Shown here: positions 45,152 to 54,146 of the stretch, piece by piece
How the letters are laid out: the number at the start of each line of letters is the position of its first letter
Position numbering within the stretch: position 1 is the first letter of the stretch
Assembly: GCA_029866155.1 (NCBI GenBank)
Contig: JARWZW010000055.1
Span: 1 to 58,288, forward strand
Reading direction: 5' to 3'
Source: Caulobacter sp.
GTDB lineage: Bacteria; Pseudomonadota; Alphaproteobacteria; Caulobacterales; Caulobacteraceae
Length of the DNA: 58,288 nt
Notes under the pieces: model-generated
Told to the model about the DNA's origin: nothing
Database searches by the model: none
What the model saw: the letters and a program-made list of their open reading frames with translations, nothing else
Position numbers and translations under genes: made by a program

Positions 45152-46548
45152 TTACGGAACTTCGTTATCTTTAAGCATCGAAGAGCCGAAAACGGAGAAA
45201 GACGCCCAAAGAGCGGGGTCCGGATAGGTCTTTCGCGTCGCCTGCATGGCCTGGCGCAGGGCCTCGTCAGCGCCGGTTCCCGCCTGCACCAGGGCGGCGA
45301 ACCTGGTCATCAGGGTTTCGGTCGCCGCATCATCGACGCTCCACAGGGTCATGACCACATCATCGACCCCAGCCAGGTAGAAGGCACGCGCCAGCCCGAT
45401 CACCCCGCCGTCCACAGTTCGCCCGAGTCCCGTCTGGCAGGCGCTGAGCACCACTACCTGAACCGGCTCCAGGCAGGATTGCATGATTTCACCGGCCCGC
45501 CAGGGGCCGTCCGCCAGGGCGAGGTAACTATCCAGGGGCGTATCCGGCAGGGCGACGCCATGGGCCGCCAGATGGAGAACGCGTGACTTCGGCGCCCTGG
45601 ACTGCACCATGCGCCGCGTCGCTGCGGCCCCAAGGACAGGCGACACGCCAAAAATCCGGGCCACCGCCTTGGCCTCCCTCCGTGCACCCGGCAGAGGCGG
45701 CAGGTCGGGCCGACCGGACATCCTGGGGTCCCCGACCACCAGGGCGGGCGCCAGCTTCGCCGTGGATTGCGGACATTGCCGCTCTCCCCGGCGGTTCAAC
45801 CAAGGGCCGCCGGCCCCTCGGGCCAGTTGAACGCCCGGCAGGACCATGACCGCAGTCACATCAACAAGTCTCTGCCCCTGGGCGCCCAGGGGCAGGGCTG
45901 AGAAGGGGACGGCGCCAAGGTCGCCATAGGGCAGGACCAATAGTCGGCCATAACTGCCAAGCGACTCCCGGACGGGCCCCGGCAAGACCCCCGATGACAG
46001 GGCGGACAAGGCCTCCTCGGCCCGTTCGGCCCTGCTGCGGCCAGCGGGACCGTCGGCCGACATCAGGCCGCGCTTGCCTGCGCCGATCTGGTCGACTCGT
46101 GCGGCCTGCCGCCAGTCAGCATGCAAGACCTTCAGAGCTTCGGGACTGACGGGGCCGACGCCAAAGGCCTGCAGCCCTCGACTGTCCACCAGGTAAGCGC
46201 AATGACGCCCCCCTCCGAGGCCAGAATCAGGGCTGCAGCGTCCGGCGGCAGTCCCTCCAACCAGCGGGCCACGGCCCGTGCCTGGCGCCGGGGATCAAAT
46301 CCCCGAGCCTGCATAAGGGCGACCTGTCGGTCCCAGTTCAGATCAAGAGCAGCCAGCAGACCATCCGCGCGCCCCTGGCAGGCTAGGCCCTGCCCAGGTC
46401 CGTCCCCGCTGGCGGCCCGGGCCTGGGAGACAGGTCCGCCCGGCCCCAATCCCGACAGACAGACCAGAACCAGCAGCACCGCCAGACCCCGGGATAGTCC
46501 CGACCTGGCGCCACGCGCCCAATAGTCCCGCGACCCTGTGGCCCGCAT
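45152..46548 (-). pseudogene. Exported CHAT-domain protease gene, split by one frame change
   Basis: Two overlapping frames make one protein. The first (46548 to 46132) has a membrane signal (LAVLLVLVCLSGLGPGG) and runs through LILASEGG. The second (46189 to 45152) starts with VDSRGLQAFGVGP and holds the CHAT domain, with catalytic His in LHLAAHG and Cys in VVLSACQTGLG. Read through without a shift, the first frame ends in unrelated residues; a shift by one base at the six-base run 46208-46213 joins EGG to RHCAYLVDSRGL, a typical CHAT preamble. Either one base was lost (mutation or sequencing error) or the frame is changed during expression. The gene lies 48 bases after the FecR-like gene. 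Confidence 0.8.
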
Positions 46549-46596
46549 TGTCCCTCACCCTGAATGCCCGGGGTGAGGCTATTCCGCTTCAGAGGA

Positions 46597-47496
46597 TCAG
46601 GGCAATGGCGCTGCGACCGGCAGGCGCGTGATCTCCCCCGACCGAAGGGCCTGAAGAATGCGGCTGGCCTCCAGATCGTCAGGCGCCAGGGCGACGATCT
46701 CGCCCAGGCCGAACAGACCCCAGCGGCCATCTTCCCTCGCCATCAGGCAAAGGGCCCGCTCCAGGCGATCGGCCTCCTCACAAAGCCCGTCCGGCAATTC
46801 GGATCGGGTGAACCGCCAGGTCAGGTCCTCGTCGCGCAGACCAAGGGTGAAGTCCCCCGCGGCCGGGGCGGTCATGTCGACAAAGGGATAGCCCCGGCTG
46901 CTCTGCCGGACCTCTCCGTCCTCGGTGACCAGAACCGCTGTCTCGGCGCCTCCGGTCCAGATCAATGCGACCGGACCGGCGCCGGGCGGAAAGGCCTGGT
47001 CCGGCGTCGCCAGCATCGCCAGAACCACGGGCGAAGGTCCGGGATTGGCCGGCGTGCGGACCTGAGTATCGACCGGAATCGGTCGCGGCGCCGAGTCAAA
47101 TAGCCCGCCCAGACTGGCGACAAAGGCGCCGGCTCCCGACGGCGGACGGACGGAAGCGCCCAGCGGAACCTTCAGCGGACTGGTTTCTCGAGTCACCCGC
47201 TTCTGGGCTCCGCCGCGCAGGAAGACCTGCACTGCCACGCCATCCCGGCGCACCATGACCTGGTCGCCCGGTTCGACAAACAGGAAGCGGGCGGCAGGCT
47301 GGCGCTGGCCGCTGCGCCGCTGGACCAGGGCGTCGCCGGGCGCGGGCCGGCCGGTGACCTCGGTGATCTGGCCGGCCGCAGACCGGGCGTCGGAAGCCAG
47401 GGCGGCCTTGCCAGCAAGGCTGATTGCCACCGCCAGCGCGGCCAGGGCTGCGATGCGCAGGTTGGCGCTTGTTCTGAATTGCAGGCGCTCATCCAT
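46597..47496 (-). CDS. Exported FecR-like domain protein
   Basis: The product is 299 residues with an N-terminal hydrophobic export segment (LAALAVAISLAGKAALA). Residues about 40-110 have the FecR-like beta pattern: AGQITEVTG, LFVEPGDQVMVRRDGVAVQVFLRGG. The rest is rich in beta and contains two Cys (GLCEEADRLERALCLM). It starts two bases after the CHASE2 stop, so the pair is probably translated together. FecR-type domains in the periplasm often pass signals or bind peptidoglycan-like ligands; the role here is unknown. Confidence 0.7.
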   Translation of the reverse strand: MDERLQFRTSANLRIAALAALAVAISLAGKAALASDARSAAGQITEVTGRPAPGDALVQRRSGQRQPAARFLFVEPGDQVMVRRDGVAVQVFLRGGAQKRVTRETSPLKVPLGASVRPPSGAGAFVASLGGLFDSAPRPIPVDTQVRTPANPGPSPVVLAMLATPDQAFPPGAGPVALIWTGGAETAVLVTEDGEVRQSSRGYPFVDMTAPAAGDFTLGLRDEDLTWRFTRSELPDGLCEEADRLERALCLMAREDGRWGLFGLGEIVALAPDDLEASRILQALRSGEITRLPVAAPLP

Positions 47497-47498
47497 GG

Positions 47499-49031
47499 TC
47501 AGGGCTCCTGGGTCGGCAAGGCCGCGACAGCCTGGCCCGTAATGCGGTTCAACAGTTTCTGGCCGAGGGCCTCAGCCTGGTGGGTAAAGCTGCGAGCGGC
47601 CTCGGCAAAGCCTTCCAGTCCGAGGGCCACAACCGGAGTCAGCAGGTCAACGGCCTGGACGGGCCCCCTGGCGCCGCGCAAGGCGCCGAGGCCGGCAAAC
47701 ACTTCCAGCACGAACAGGGCCCCGATGAATCCGAAAAACAACAGCACCGAGAGAAGACCGGACAGCCGACCCCGCCTTTTCATCCTGTCATTGAGGCCAA
47801 AGATGGTCAGCCAGCAAAGGGTCATAATCAGGGCGCCCAGGCCGATCCCCTTGAGCTTGGCCAGAAAGGCGGTGAGCCCCTGCAGCAACTGGCGCGCCGG
47901 GGGACTGGCTCCAGTCCCTTCACTCAACGGGCTGAACTCGATCAGGGCGCGGGTGGCGTTCAGGACGATCTCCGAGCCGGTCATTGCCCCGAGCGGGGTG
48001 GCGTGCCAGTCATTGCCCTGGGTCTGGCTTGAGCCCAGCACCACGATCCTGTCAGTCAGCACCCCTTCCGGAATAGCGAATCCGGTCTCGTCCAGCAGGC
48101 CGGAGGCCGGATAGCGATCATAGCGCCCCAGATAGCGGCTGCGCAGCCGGACCTCGTTCTGAGGCGCTAGGGCGGCCAGGCTGGGCAGGCTGTACTGAAT
48201 ACGGTTGCGCAGGGCCGGGTCACGGCCCAGGGCCACGGCAGAGTCCATCAGGGACGACTGGGCCGCCGTGGCGCAACCGGTGGCCACAGCGCCATAGAAG
48301 CGGCAGTCAACGGCCCGGGCCGTATCCGGCTGGGCCAGCATGGCCGCCAGGAACGGCGCGCTGGGCAACCAGCGGTCAGGCTGTCCCTGCCCCTCGCGGA
48401 TCGGGGTCAGGAGGGGAAAATGACGGATCACCCCGTCGCCGGCCCCGATATCGGCCGAGGTGGCGATGGGGGCCAGCCGTAATCGGCCCTGGGCCAGCCT
48501 GGGGGTCAGGGAGCCCTGGCGGTCCAGCCTCTGGGCCAGGGTCCCGCCCGACAGGTCCGGGCGGCTGCGCAGGGGCGCAATGAAATAGGGGCCGGTGGGT
48601 CTCGACAGGGCGGCCAGGAGGCTGTTGCGTTCAGCCAGGTCCTCAGGCGGGGCGACATCGATGATCACCACCCGGGCCCCAGACAGCGCCGCGGCTCGGG
48701 CGAAATCGGTGATCAGGGCGGTCGGTATCGGACGATCAGTCAGGCAATCGTCCGGATCCGGGCTGAAACGGCGGCAGGCCTCGGCATCCACATCGATGAA
48801 GGCATAGCTGGCGCCCGCCCCGGACTGGAAGCTGGGGTCCAGCCATGGTGCAAAGGCGACATAGGTACGCTGGCCCAGATCAACTCCTGCCCGTTCGATC
48901 GCCACAAAGGGTGCGATCCTGAGCGATGACCCTATGGAGATCAGAAACGCCATGCAGAGGCTGAACAGCAGCCCTGCAAACCCGACGATCAGGGCCCGCT
49001 TCCACCACGGCTCTTCCAGTGGCTGTTTCAT
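47499..49031 (-). CDS. CHASE2-domain membrane sensor protein without recognised output domain
   Basis: From the ATG at 49031 (GGGGG upstream) the product is 510 residues. One membrane segment (about 13-38) is followed by a large periplasmic CHASE2 domain (about 45-360), including YAFIDVDAEACRRF, ARVVIIDVAPPED and the C-terminal TDRIVVLGSSQTQGNDWHATPLG. Two or three membrane segments follow (about 375-455). The cytoplasmic tail of about 60-70 residues shows no kinase, cyclase or GGDEF motif. CHASE2 is an extracellular sensing domain. It is the first gene of the protease array and so probably its sensor. Confidence 0.85.
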   Translation of the reverse strand: MKQPLEEPWWKRALIVGFAGLLFSLCMAFLISIGSSLRIAPFVAIERAGVDLGQRTYVAFAPWLDPSFQSGAGASYAFIDVDAEACRRFSPDPDDCLTDRPIPTALITDFARAAALSGARVVIIDVAPPEDLAERNSLLAALSRPTGPYFIAPLRSRPDLSGGTLAQRLDRQGSLTPRLAQGRLRLAPIATSADIGAGDGVIRHFPLLTPIREGQGQPDRWLPSAPFLAAMLAQPDTARAVDCRFYGAVATGCATAAQSSLMDSAVALGRDPALRNRIQYSLPSLAALAPQNEVRLRSRYLGRYDRYPASGLLDETGFAIPEGVLTDRIVVLGSSQTQGNDWHATPLGAMTGSEIVLNATRALIEFSPLSEGTGASPPARQLLQGLTAFLAKLKGIGLGALIMTLCWLTIFGLNDRMKRRGRLSGLLSVLLFFGFIGALFVLEVFAGLGALRGARGPVQAVDLLTPVVALGLEGFAEAARSFTHQAEALGQKLLNRITGQAVAALPTQEP

Positions 49032-49089
49032 CTTACCCCCGAGACGAAGGCTAGCAGGCGCCGACCGCGACAATCAACCGCCCGGGAAA

Positions 49090-49803
49090 TCAACCCTGCT
49101 CGCCGGCTGTCGCCTGCCATCGCCGGTAGCCAGATGCGCGCAGCTCGCAGGCTGGACAGGCTCCGCAGCCATAGCCCCAGTCATGGCGAACTGTCCGGTC
49201 GCCCCTGTAACAACTGTGGCTGTCTTCAAGGATCAGGTCGACCAGGGGCTGGCCGCCCAGGGCCATGGCCAGGCCCCAGGTCGCCGCCTTGTCCCGCCGC
49301 ATCAGAGGCGTATCGATGACGAAACGGCTTTCGGTCCCAAGATTTATGGCTACCTGCAGGGCCTTGATGGTGTCGTCCCGACAGTCGGGATAGCCGGAAT
49401 AGTCGGTCTCGCAGACCCCCGTCACCAGGTGCTTCAGTCCCCGGCGATAGGCCACCGCCGCTGCAAAGGTCAGGAACAGAAGGTTGCGGCCGGGCACAAA
49501 GGTATTGGGCAGACCAGAGGCCGACATCTCTATGGCCCGGTCATCGGTCAGGGCCGTGTCACTGATCGCCCCGAGGACGCCGAGGTCCAGCAAGTGGTCC
49601 TGGCCCAGGCGGTCCGCCGCCAGGGGGTATGCGCCTGCCAGCCGCTCGCGAAAAGCCAGCCGGACTTCCAGTTCCACCCGGTGGCGCTGGCCGTAGTCGA
49701 ACCCGATGGTCTCGACCCGTGAAAACCGCTCCAGCGCCCAGACCAGGCAGACGGCGCTGTCCTGCCCGCCTGAAAACAGCACCAGGGCCCCGGTATCCGT
49801 CAT
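49090..49803 (-). CDS. queC: 7-cyano-7-deazaguanine synthase
   Basis: I start at the ATG at 49803 (AGGA upstream), giving 237 residues. The PP-loop is [20 protein letters not shown] and NLLFLTFAA follow; the zinc site is in [29 protein letters not shown] spacing near the C-terminus (Cys residues at about 205, 219, 222 and 225). QueC converts 7-carboxy-7-deazaguanine to preQ0 using ATP and ammonia, for queuosine synthesis. It stands alone, 58 bases downstream of the CHASE2 gene start on the same strand. Confidence 0.97.
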   Translation of the reverse strand: MTDTGALVLFSGGQDSAVCLVWALERFSRVETIGFDYGQRHRVELEVRLAFRERLAGAYPLAADRLGQDHLLDLGVLGAISDTALTDDRAIEMSASGLPNTFVPGRNLLFLTFAAAVAYRRGLKHLVTGVCETDYSGYPDCRDDTIKALQVAINLGTESRFVIDTPLMRRDKAATWGLAMALGGQPLVDLILEDSHSCYRGDRTVRHDWGYGCGACPACELRASGYRRWQATAGEQG

Positions 49804-50070
49804 GGTCGATCCTGTTCTGAAAGGTCTGTCCGGCTTTTCACCGGGATGGGCGGTGATCAAGGGGAAACTGCAGTCGTCTCAGGAAGCTGTGCAATCCGAT
49901 GAGCTGGCGAGTAGTCCGGTCAAGACCCCACCCGCTCGTCGAAGCGACCCTGGTCATTATGCCCTGCGCTGGTCCAGGAGGGCGGCGACCCCGGCGAACC
50001 GTACCCTCCGACTTGACCCCTTCCTCCGCCTCATGCCACGTCTTCCGCCAGAATGCCGGCAGGGGGGCAT
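49804..50070. other. Intergenic region between divergent queC and DUF2157 genes
   Basis: About 267 bases hold promoters in both directions. No hairpin or RNA motif was recognised; in particular I see no clear preQ1 riboswitch upstream of queC. The DUF2157 ribosome binding site (AGGGGGG at 50061-50067) is at the right end. Confidence 0.4.
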
Positions 50071-51123
50071 ATGGCCAGTTACCGGGAGCGACTGACGGCG
50101 GATCTCGACCGCTGGATCGCGGCGGGACTGGCGCCTGCGGGCAGCCGAGAGGCCATGCTGGCCATGGTGGCCCAGCCCCGGCGGACTGATGCAGCCACAG
50201 CCCTGGTGATGATCGGGGCGTTGCTGGTCGGGGCCGCAATCATCGCCCTGGTGGCCGCCAACTGGGATGGCCTGCCGCGCCTGGCGCGATTTGGCCTGTT
50301 GATCGCCGCCTTCCTGGGCGCGGCGGGCGGGGCAACCCTTTTCGGCGCAAGAGGCCGGCCCAATACCGCCAACGCCCTGCTGGCCCTGGCCGCCGCCCTC
50401 TATGCCGCCGCCATCGGGCTGACGGGACAGATCTTCGACATCGCCGGCGATCCCAAGACGGCCGCCATGGGCGCCGGCCTGGCGGCGGGCCTGCTGGCCC
50501 TGGTCGGCCGGTCCAGCGGCGCAGGCATCGCCGCCCTGGTCCTGATCGGGTTTGGCGATTTCGCCGCCCCCACCAGCGGCTGGCTTTTGCTGGCTGGCCT
50601 GGCCACCGTGGTCGCCGCCCGAGCCTGGCGCTCGATCCCCCTGGCGCACGGGGCCGGTGTTGCGGTGATCGTTGGCCTGGCGGCGACCCAGATGACCTTT
50701 TTTCCGGACCATGGAAGGGACGGCCTGCAGGAAAAGGCCCTGGTCGCCAGCGCCCTGCTGGCCCTTGCCGCCTTCGCGGCGCGCTGGCTGCGGGGACAGG
50801 AAGAGTCCGGGGCCGGGGTTCTTTATGGCTGGTGGGTCTGGGGCGCCCTCTGGGCCTTTGCGGCGGCAGGGCTGTCTGGCGAGGACCTCAGGCTCGTTCA
50901 CCGTGGACTGTGGCTGCTGATCGCAGGAGGCGTGATCGCCCTGGGCCGTCATGACCGGCATGCCCTGGTCACCGCCGCCGGGGTGGCGGCCCTGATCGGT
51001 GCGGTAGCGGCGGTGATGTTCGATCTGGGATTGGACCTGATCTATGCCGCAGCCGTCTTCGGCCTGGCTGCCCTTGCGGCCCTGGTCGCCGGCTGGATTC
51101 TGCGCAGACGGAGCGCCCCATGA
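50071..51123 (+). CDS. DUF2157 membrane protein
   Basis: The start is the ATG at 50071 after AGGGGGG (350 residues). A cytoplasmic N-terminus with a DUF2157-type start (YRERLTADLDRWIAAGL) is followed by about ten hydrophobic segments. It includes IALVAANWDGLPRLARFGLL, a common family motif. It overlaps the next gene by four bases (ATGA). DUF2157 proteins are usually encoded with GDYXXLXY proteins, as here. Function is unknown. Confidence 0.9.
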   Translation: MASYRERLTADLDRWIAAGLAPAGSREAMLAMVAQPRRTDAATALVMIGALLVGAAIIALVAANWDGLPRLARFGLLIAAFLGAAGGATLFGARGRPNTANALLALAAALYAAAIGLTGQIFDIAGDPKTAAMGAGLAAGLLALVGRSSGAGIAALVLIGFGDFAAPTSGWLLLAGLATVVAARAWRSIPLAHGAGVAVIVGLAATQMTFFPDHGRDGLQEKALVASALLALAAFAARWLRGQEESGAGVLYGWWVWGALWAFAAAGLSGEDLRLVHRGLWLLIAGGVIALGRHDRHALVTAAGVAALIGAVAAVMFDLGLDLIYAAAVFGLAALAALVAGWILRRRSAP

Positions 51124-51689
51124 CCCGCTTTCGTCCCTGGCTAACGATCCTCGCCGCCCTGCTGCTGGTTGCCGCCCTTGTGCTGATGGTCCTGCGTGAA
51201 TACCAGGCGCGGCAAGCGGGAGCGGAGGTAGCTCTGAGGGTTCAGCAGGTCGATCCCCGCAGCCTTCTGAGCGGACATTACGTACAACTGGATTTCCTGG
51301 ATGCGGCCCCGCCCGGTTTTGACTGCAACAGGATGGGTCTGAAACCCGGTGAGCCGGACGGTTGGATCGCCCTGCGACCGATCGGTGACCATCACGGCCT
51401 GTCCGGCGTGGCGAAAACAAGCGCCGCCGCTGCGAGGCTTGGCGGCCCTGTCCTTCGCGGCGAGGTCCTGTGCCTGGGCCCCCCCGAAGCGCGGCAGGTG
51501 GCCCTGAAGATCGGCATAGACCGGTTCCATGCCGCCCAGAAGGAGGCAGAGGCGCTGGAGGCGTTGATGCGCACGCCGGGCGACCATGCCGTATTTGCCC
51601 TGGTCTCGGTCGGCGAGGATGGACGCGCCCGTTTGGCCGGAATGAGGGTCGATGGCCGCGAGACCCGGCTGGACTGGTTCGGAGGTTGA
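51120..51689 (+). CDS. GDYXXLXY-domain membrane-anchored protein
   Basis: The product is 189 residues. One N-terminal membrane segment (about 8-26) is followed by an exported domain. The family motif appears as DPRSLLSGHYVQLDF near residues 45-59, with the G-x-Y part intact (GHY for GDY). It forms an overlapping pair with DUF2157. Its role is unknown. Confidence 0.88.
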   Translation: MTRFRPWLTILAALLLVAALVLMVLREYQARQAGAEVALRVQQVDPRSLLSGHYVQLDFLDAAPPGFDCNRMGLKPGEPDGWIALRPIGDHHGLSGVAKTSAAAARLGGPVLRGEVLCLGPPEARQVALKIGIDRFHAAQKEAEALEALMRTPGDHAVFALVSVGEDGRARLAGMRVDGRETRLDWFGG

Positions 51690-51819
51690 AGGACACTGTG
51701 TGCAAAGGCGCAGTGTCGGCACCGGCGCCAGGCGCGACGCGTTCCCCGCGCTGCACACTTGCGCATTTCGTCAGGATGACGACACAGACTTTGGCGCGGT
51801 GACTTGGTATATCAACGTT

Positions 51820-52287
51820 ATGTCTACTTACCGCCTTCTTCGCCTGTCGCCGCTCCATGTTCCGCTCATGCGAAAGTTTCACGGCCTCTTTGGCCGGGCC
51901 TTCGAAGATCCGCAGACCTACGAGACCGCGCCGCCGACAGATGCGTATCTGAAGCAATGGCTGGACCGTGACCATCTGATCGCCTTGGCGGCATTGAACG
52001 CCGAGACAGTGATCGGCGGACTCGTCGCCTATGAACTGGATAAACTCGAACGGGCGCGGCGTGAACTCTATATCTTTGACCTGGCAGTGGAGGAGCCATG
52101 GCGGCGCAAGGGGGTCGCAACCGGCCTGATCAGGCTGCTGACGGACCTGGGAAAATCCCGGAATGTTTGCTCTGTCTATGTCCAGGCCGACAAGGACGAT
52201 TCTCCAGCCATTGCGCTCTACGACAAGATGGGGATTGGCAGAGACGTCTTGCATTTCGACCTCGAAACTCCTGCGAGCGGGGTCTGA
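51820..52287 (+). CDS. GNAT acetyltransferase of the AAC(3)-I (aminoglycoside 3-N-acetyltransferase) type
   Basis: The product is 155 residues, starting at ATG without a clear ribosome binding site. It follows AAC(3)-I enzymes along nearly its full length: LFGRAFEDPQTYE, ELYIFDLAVEEPWRRKGVATGLI (the acetyl-CoA binding QxxGxG/A stretch), VYVQADKDDSPAIALYDKMGI and VLHFDLE. AAC(3)-I enzymes acetylate aminoglycosides such as gentamicin. Whether this chromosomal homologue does so is not known. It has no integron context; the IS630 element starts about 700 bases away. Confidence 0.85.
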   Translation: MSTYRLLRLSPLHVPLMRKFHGLFGRAFEDPQTYETAPPTDAYLKQWLDRDHLIALAALNAETVIGGLVAYELDKLERARRELYIFDLAVEEPWRRKGVATGLIRLLTDLGKSRNVCSVYVQADKDDSPAIALYDKMGIGRDVLHFDLETPASGV

Positions 52288-52330
52288 GGCCCCTCTCGGC
52301 AAGCCGTCCGATTGGCGCCAACATGGCCCC

Positions 52331-52963
52331 ATGAGCGCACCTCCGATCACCGTCCTGACGGCAACGCCCAAGGAAGAGGCAGCGATTCGGCGGGCCGTGC
52401 GGGAGGCGGATCCTGCCTGGATGGGACCGATGAGCCGGATCGCCGGTCCCGAGCATGTGGCCGAGTTGACCGTGCTGTTGTCCGACCCGGCAGTTTCCGG
52501 GCCGATCTATGACCTGCCCCGGCCGATCACCGAGGCCAGTATCTCCGCCTGGGTGAGCGAGGCCCTGAATCTGAAGGCGGCCGGTGAGGCCCTGCTGATC
52601 GTCACCCTGGACGAGGCCGGCTCGGTCGCCGCCTATTCGCGGTTCAGCATCTGGCCGGATCGATCCTCTGCCGAGATCGCCGGCGCCCGGAGAGCCGACC
52701 AGCAGAACTCCGGCCAGGGCAGCGCCGGGGCCGCCCGGTCTTTCGGCTTCATGTTCGAAGTCCTGGGGGTGCAGCTGGTCGGTCTGACGGCTGCCCTGGA
52801 CAATGTCCGGTCGGCCCGAGTCATCGAAGCAGCGGGCTTCCAGCCCATGGGCGAGCGGCTCAGTTGCGCCCCGGACGGGACCGAGCGTCGGTCACGTTAT
52901 TGGGAGATGACACGGCAGGATTGGCTCGGTTTGACAGATAACCTATCTGAGAATGTAGCTTAG
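52331..52963 (+). CDS. GNAT-family acetyltransferase-like protein
   Basis: The product is 210 residues. The central part reads LLIVTLDEAGSVAAYSRFSIWPDRSSAEIAGARRAD, and the C-terminal half has a GNAT-type end (ALDNVRSARVIEAAGFQPMGE). The acetyl-CoA loop is not standard, so substrate and activity are open. It follows the AAC(3)-I-like gene after 43 bases on the same strand. The IS630 element begins 19 bases after its stop, so insertion may have removed downstream sequence. Confidence 0.75.
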   Translation: MSAPPITVLTATPKEEAAIRRAVREADPAWMGPMSRIAGPEHVAELTVLLSDPAVSGPIYDLPRPITEASISAWVSEALNLKAAGEALLIVTLDEAGSVAAYSRFSIWPDRSSAEIAGARRADQQNSGQGSAGAARSFGFMFEVLGVQLVGLTAALDNVRSARVIEAAGFQPMGERLSCAPDGTERRSRYWEMTRQDWLGLTDNLSENVA

Positions 52964-52982
52964 ACCATCAAGCGAACCCCTA

Positions 52983-53005
52983 GAGCATGACCCGTTTTGA
53001 CGGAA
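52983..53005 (+). repeat. IS630 left terminal inverted repeat
   Basis: The outer bases are GAGCATGACCCG; 18 of 23 positions match the right end. TA lies directly outside. Confidence 0.88.
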
Positions 53006-53068
53006 TCGGGATTCCCAAATCAGGGGTGATTTGATTCAACATCGATGCTGGTGAGGAGGCTGGCATGG

Positions 53069-53443
53069 ATGACGGCACCCTATTCGATGGATCTTCGAGA
53101 ACGGGCGTTGCTGCGCAAGGCTGCAGGTGAGACCAACCGGGAAATTGCGGCGGCGCTGAAGATCAGCCCGTCCTGTGTTTCCAAGTGGACCAAGAGAAAG
53201 CGTGAGACGGGTTCCCTCGCTCCGGCCCAGGTCGGCGGCTACAAGCCACGGATCCTGTCTGGCGACTGCGCCGCATGGCTGCGGGAGCGGACCGCCTCTG
53301 GACCTGTGACGCTTCGCGGCCTGACGGCGGAGCTGGCCGAGCGCGGGATCAAGACCCAGCCACAGGCCGTCTGGGTGTTTCTTCATGCCGAGGGGCTGAG
53401 CTTCAAAAAAAACCCTGCTGCCTCAGGAGCAGTCACGCCCTGA
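53069..53443 (+). CDS. IS630 transposase, N-terminal part (orfA)
   Basis: I start at the ATG at 53069 after GAGGAGG. The 124-residue product has the HTH region of IS630 transposases ([25 protein letters not shown]) and a winged-helix-like part ([14 protein letters not shown]). Near its end, a run of eight A at 53405-53412 follows LSF. Shifting by one base there gives [19 protein letters not shown], which leads into the second frame. Transcriptional slippage or frameshifting at the A run is the likely way to full-length enzyme. Confidence 0.88.
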   Translation: MTAPYSMDLRERALLRKAAGETNREIAAALKISPSCVSKWTKRKRETGSLAPAQVGGYKPRILSGDCAAWLRERTASGPVTLRGLTAELAERGIKTQPQAVWVFLHAEGLSFKKNPAASGAVTP

Positions 53444-53444
53444 C

Positions 53445-53942
53445 GTGGCCCGCAGGCGCAAACGCTGGAAAGCCCATCAGGGCCTGATCGCCCCCCATCG
53501 CCTTGTCTTCATCGACGAGACCTGGGTAAAAACCAATATGGCCCCCCTGCGAGGCTGGGGACCGAAGGGCAGCCGTCTCAGGGCCTACGCTCCCTTCGGC
53601 CACTGGAAGACCATGACCTTCATCGCGGCCCTGCGGCATGACCGCATCGACGCTCCTCTGGTCATAGATGGCCCCATCAACGGCGACCTCTTCCTGCTCT
53701 ATGTCGAGCAGGTGCTTGCCCCGACACTGTCCCCGGGGGACGTCGTCGTGCTGGATAATCTGGGGAGCAACAAGGGAAAGGCGGCCCGCGCCGCCGTCAG
53801 GGCCAAGGGTGCAAGGATGATCTTCCTGCCGCCCTACAGCCCGGACCTCAACCCCATTGAACAGGTCTTCCCCAAGCTCAAGCACCTGATGCGAAAGGCC
53901 CAGCCCAGAGATGTCGAAGCCACCTGGCGAAAAGTTGGCTAG
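53445..53942 (+). CDS. IS630 transposase, catalytic DDE part (orfB)
   Basis: The frame holds the catalytic core: Asp in [12 protein letters not shown], Asp in [10 protein letters not shown] and Glu in [11 protein letters not shown], the DDE triad typical of IS630. The GTG at 53445 is only the first start codon in this frame; the real junction is in the A run at 53405-53412. The core is intact, so the element may be active if the frames are joined. Confidence 0.88.
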   Translation: MARRRKRWKAHQGLIAPHRLVFIDETWVKTNMAPLRGWGPKGSRLRAYAPFGHWKTMTFIAALRHDRIDAPLVIDGPINGDLFLLYVEQVLAPTLSPGDVVVLDNLGSNKGKAARAAVRAKGARMIFLPPYSPDLNPIEQVFPKLKHLMRKAQPRDVEATWRKVG

Positions 53943-54001
53943 CTCCTCCATCTCTTCAGCCCACAGGAGTGCGCAAAATACCTCGTCAACTCCGGATATG
54001 G

Positions 54002-54024
54002 TTCCGTGTAAACGAGTCCCGCTC
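54002..54024 (-). repeat. IS630 right terminal inverted repeat
   Basis: Read on the minus strand it begins GAGCGGGACTCG and matches the left end at 18 of 23 positions. TA lies directly outside. Confidence 0.88.
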
Positions 54025-54146
54025 TAGTTGACCAACGCCTATTCCACCTTGCCTCCAAAAGATAAAAACTGCAAAATTCAAAAAGAGGTTTTCACACTAA
54101 AGCTGACACCAGACGCAATTGAGCGAATGGAGTTTTATTACCCTCA

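Larger units (their letters stand above)
52983..54024 (+). mobile_element. IS630-family insertion sequence
   Basis: The element is about 1042 bases, flanked by TA at 52981-52982 and at 54025-54026, the target duplication of the IS630/Tc1 group. Its ends form imperfect 23-base inverted repeats matching at 18 positions. It carries one transposase in two frames. It lies between the GNAT gene and the AT-rich exported protein gene. Confidence 0.92.

Noticed and set aside
39607..49031. Classical cytoplasmic anti-phage caspase/CHAT system
   Set aside because: All effector proteins here carry export signals and no nucleic-acid or STAND-type sensor is present, so a direct match to known cytoplasmic defence systems is not supported.
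49957..52371. Long minus-strand open frame of 804 codons
   Set aside because: It is the antisense shadow of DUF2157, GDYXXLXY and the AAC(3)-I-like gene. Its product is Gly/Gln/Arg-rich low complexity, while the plus-strand genes have recognisable families.
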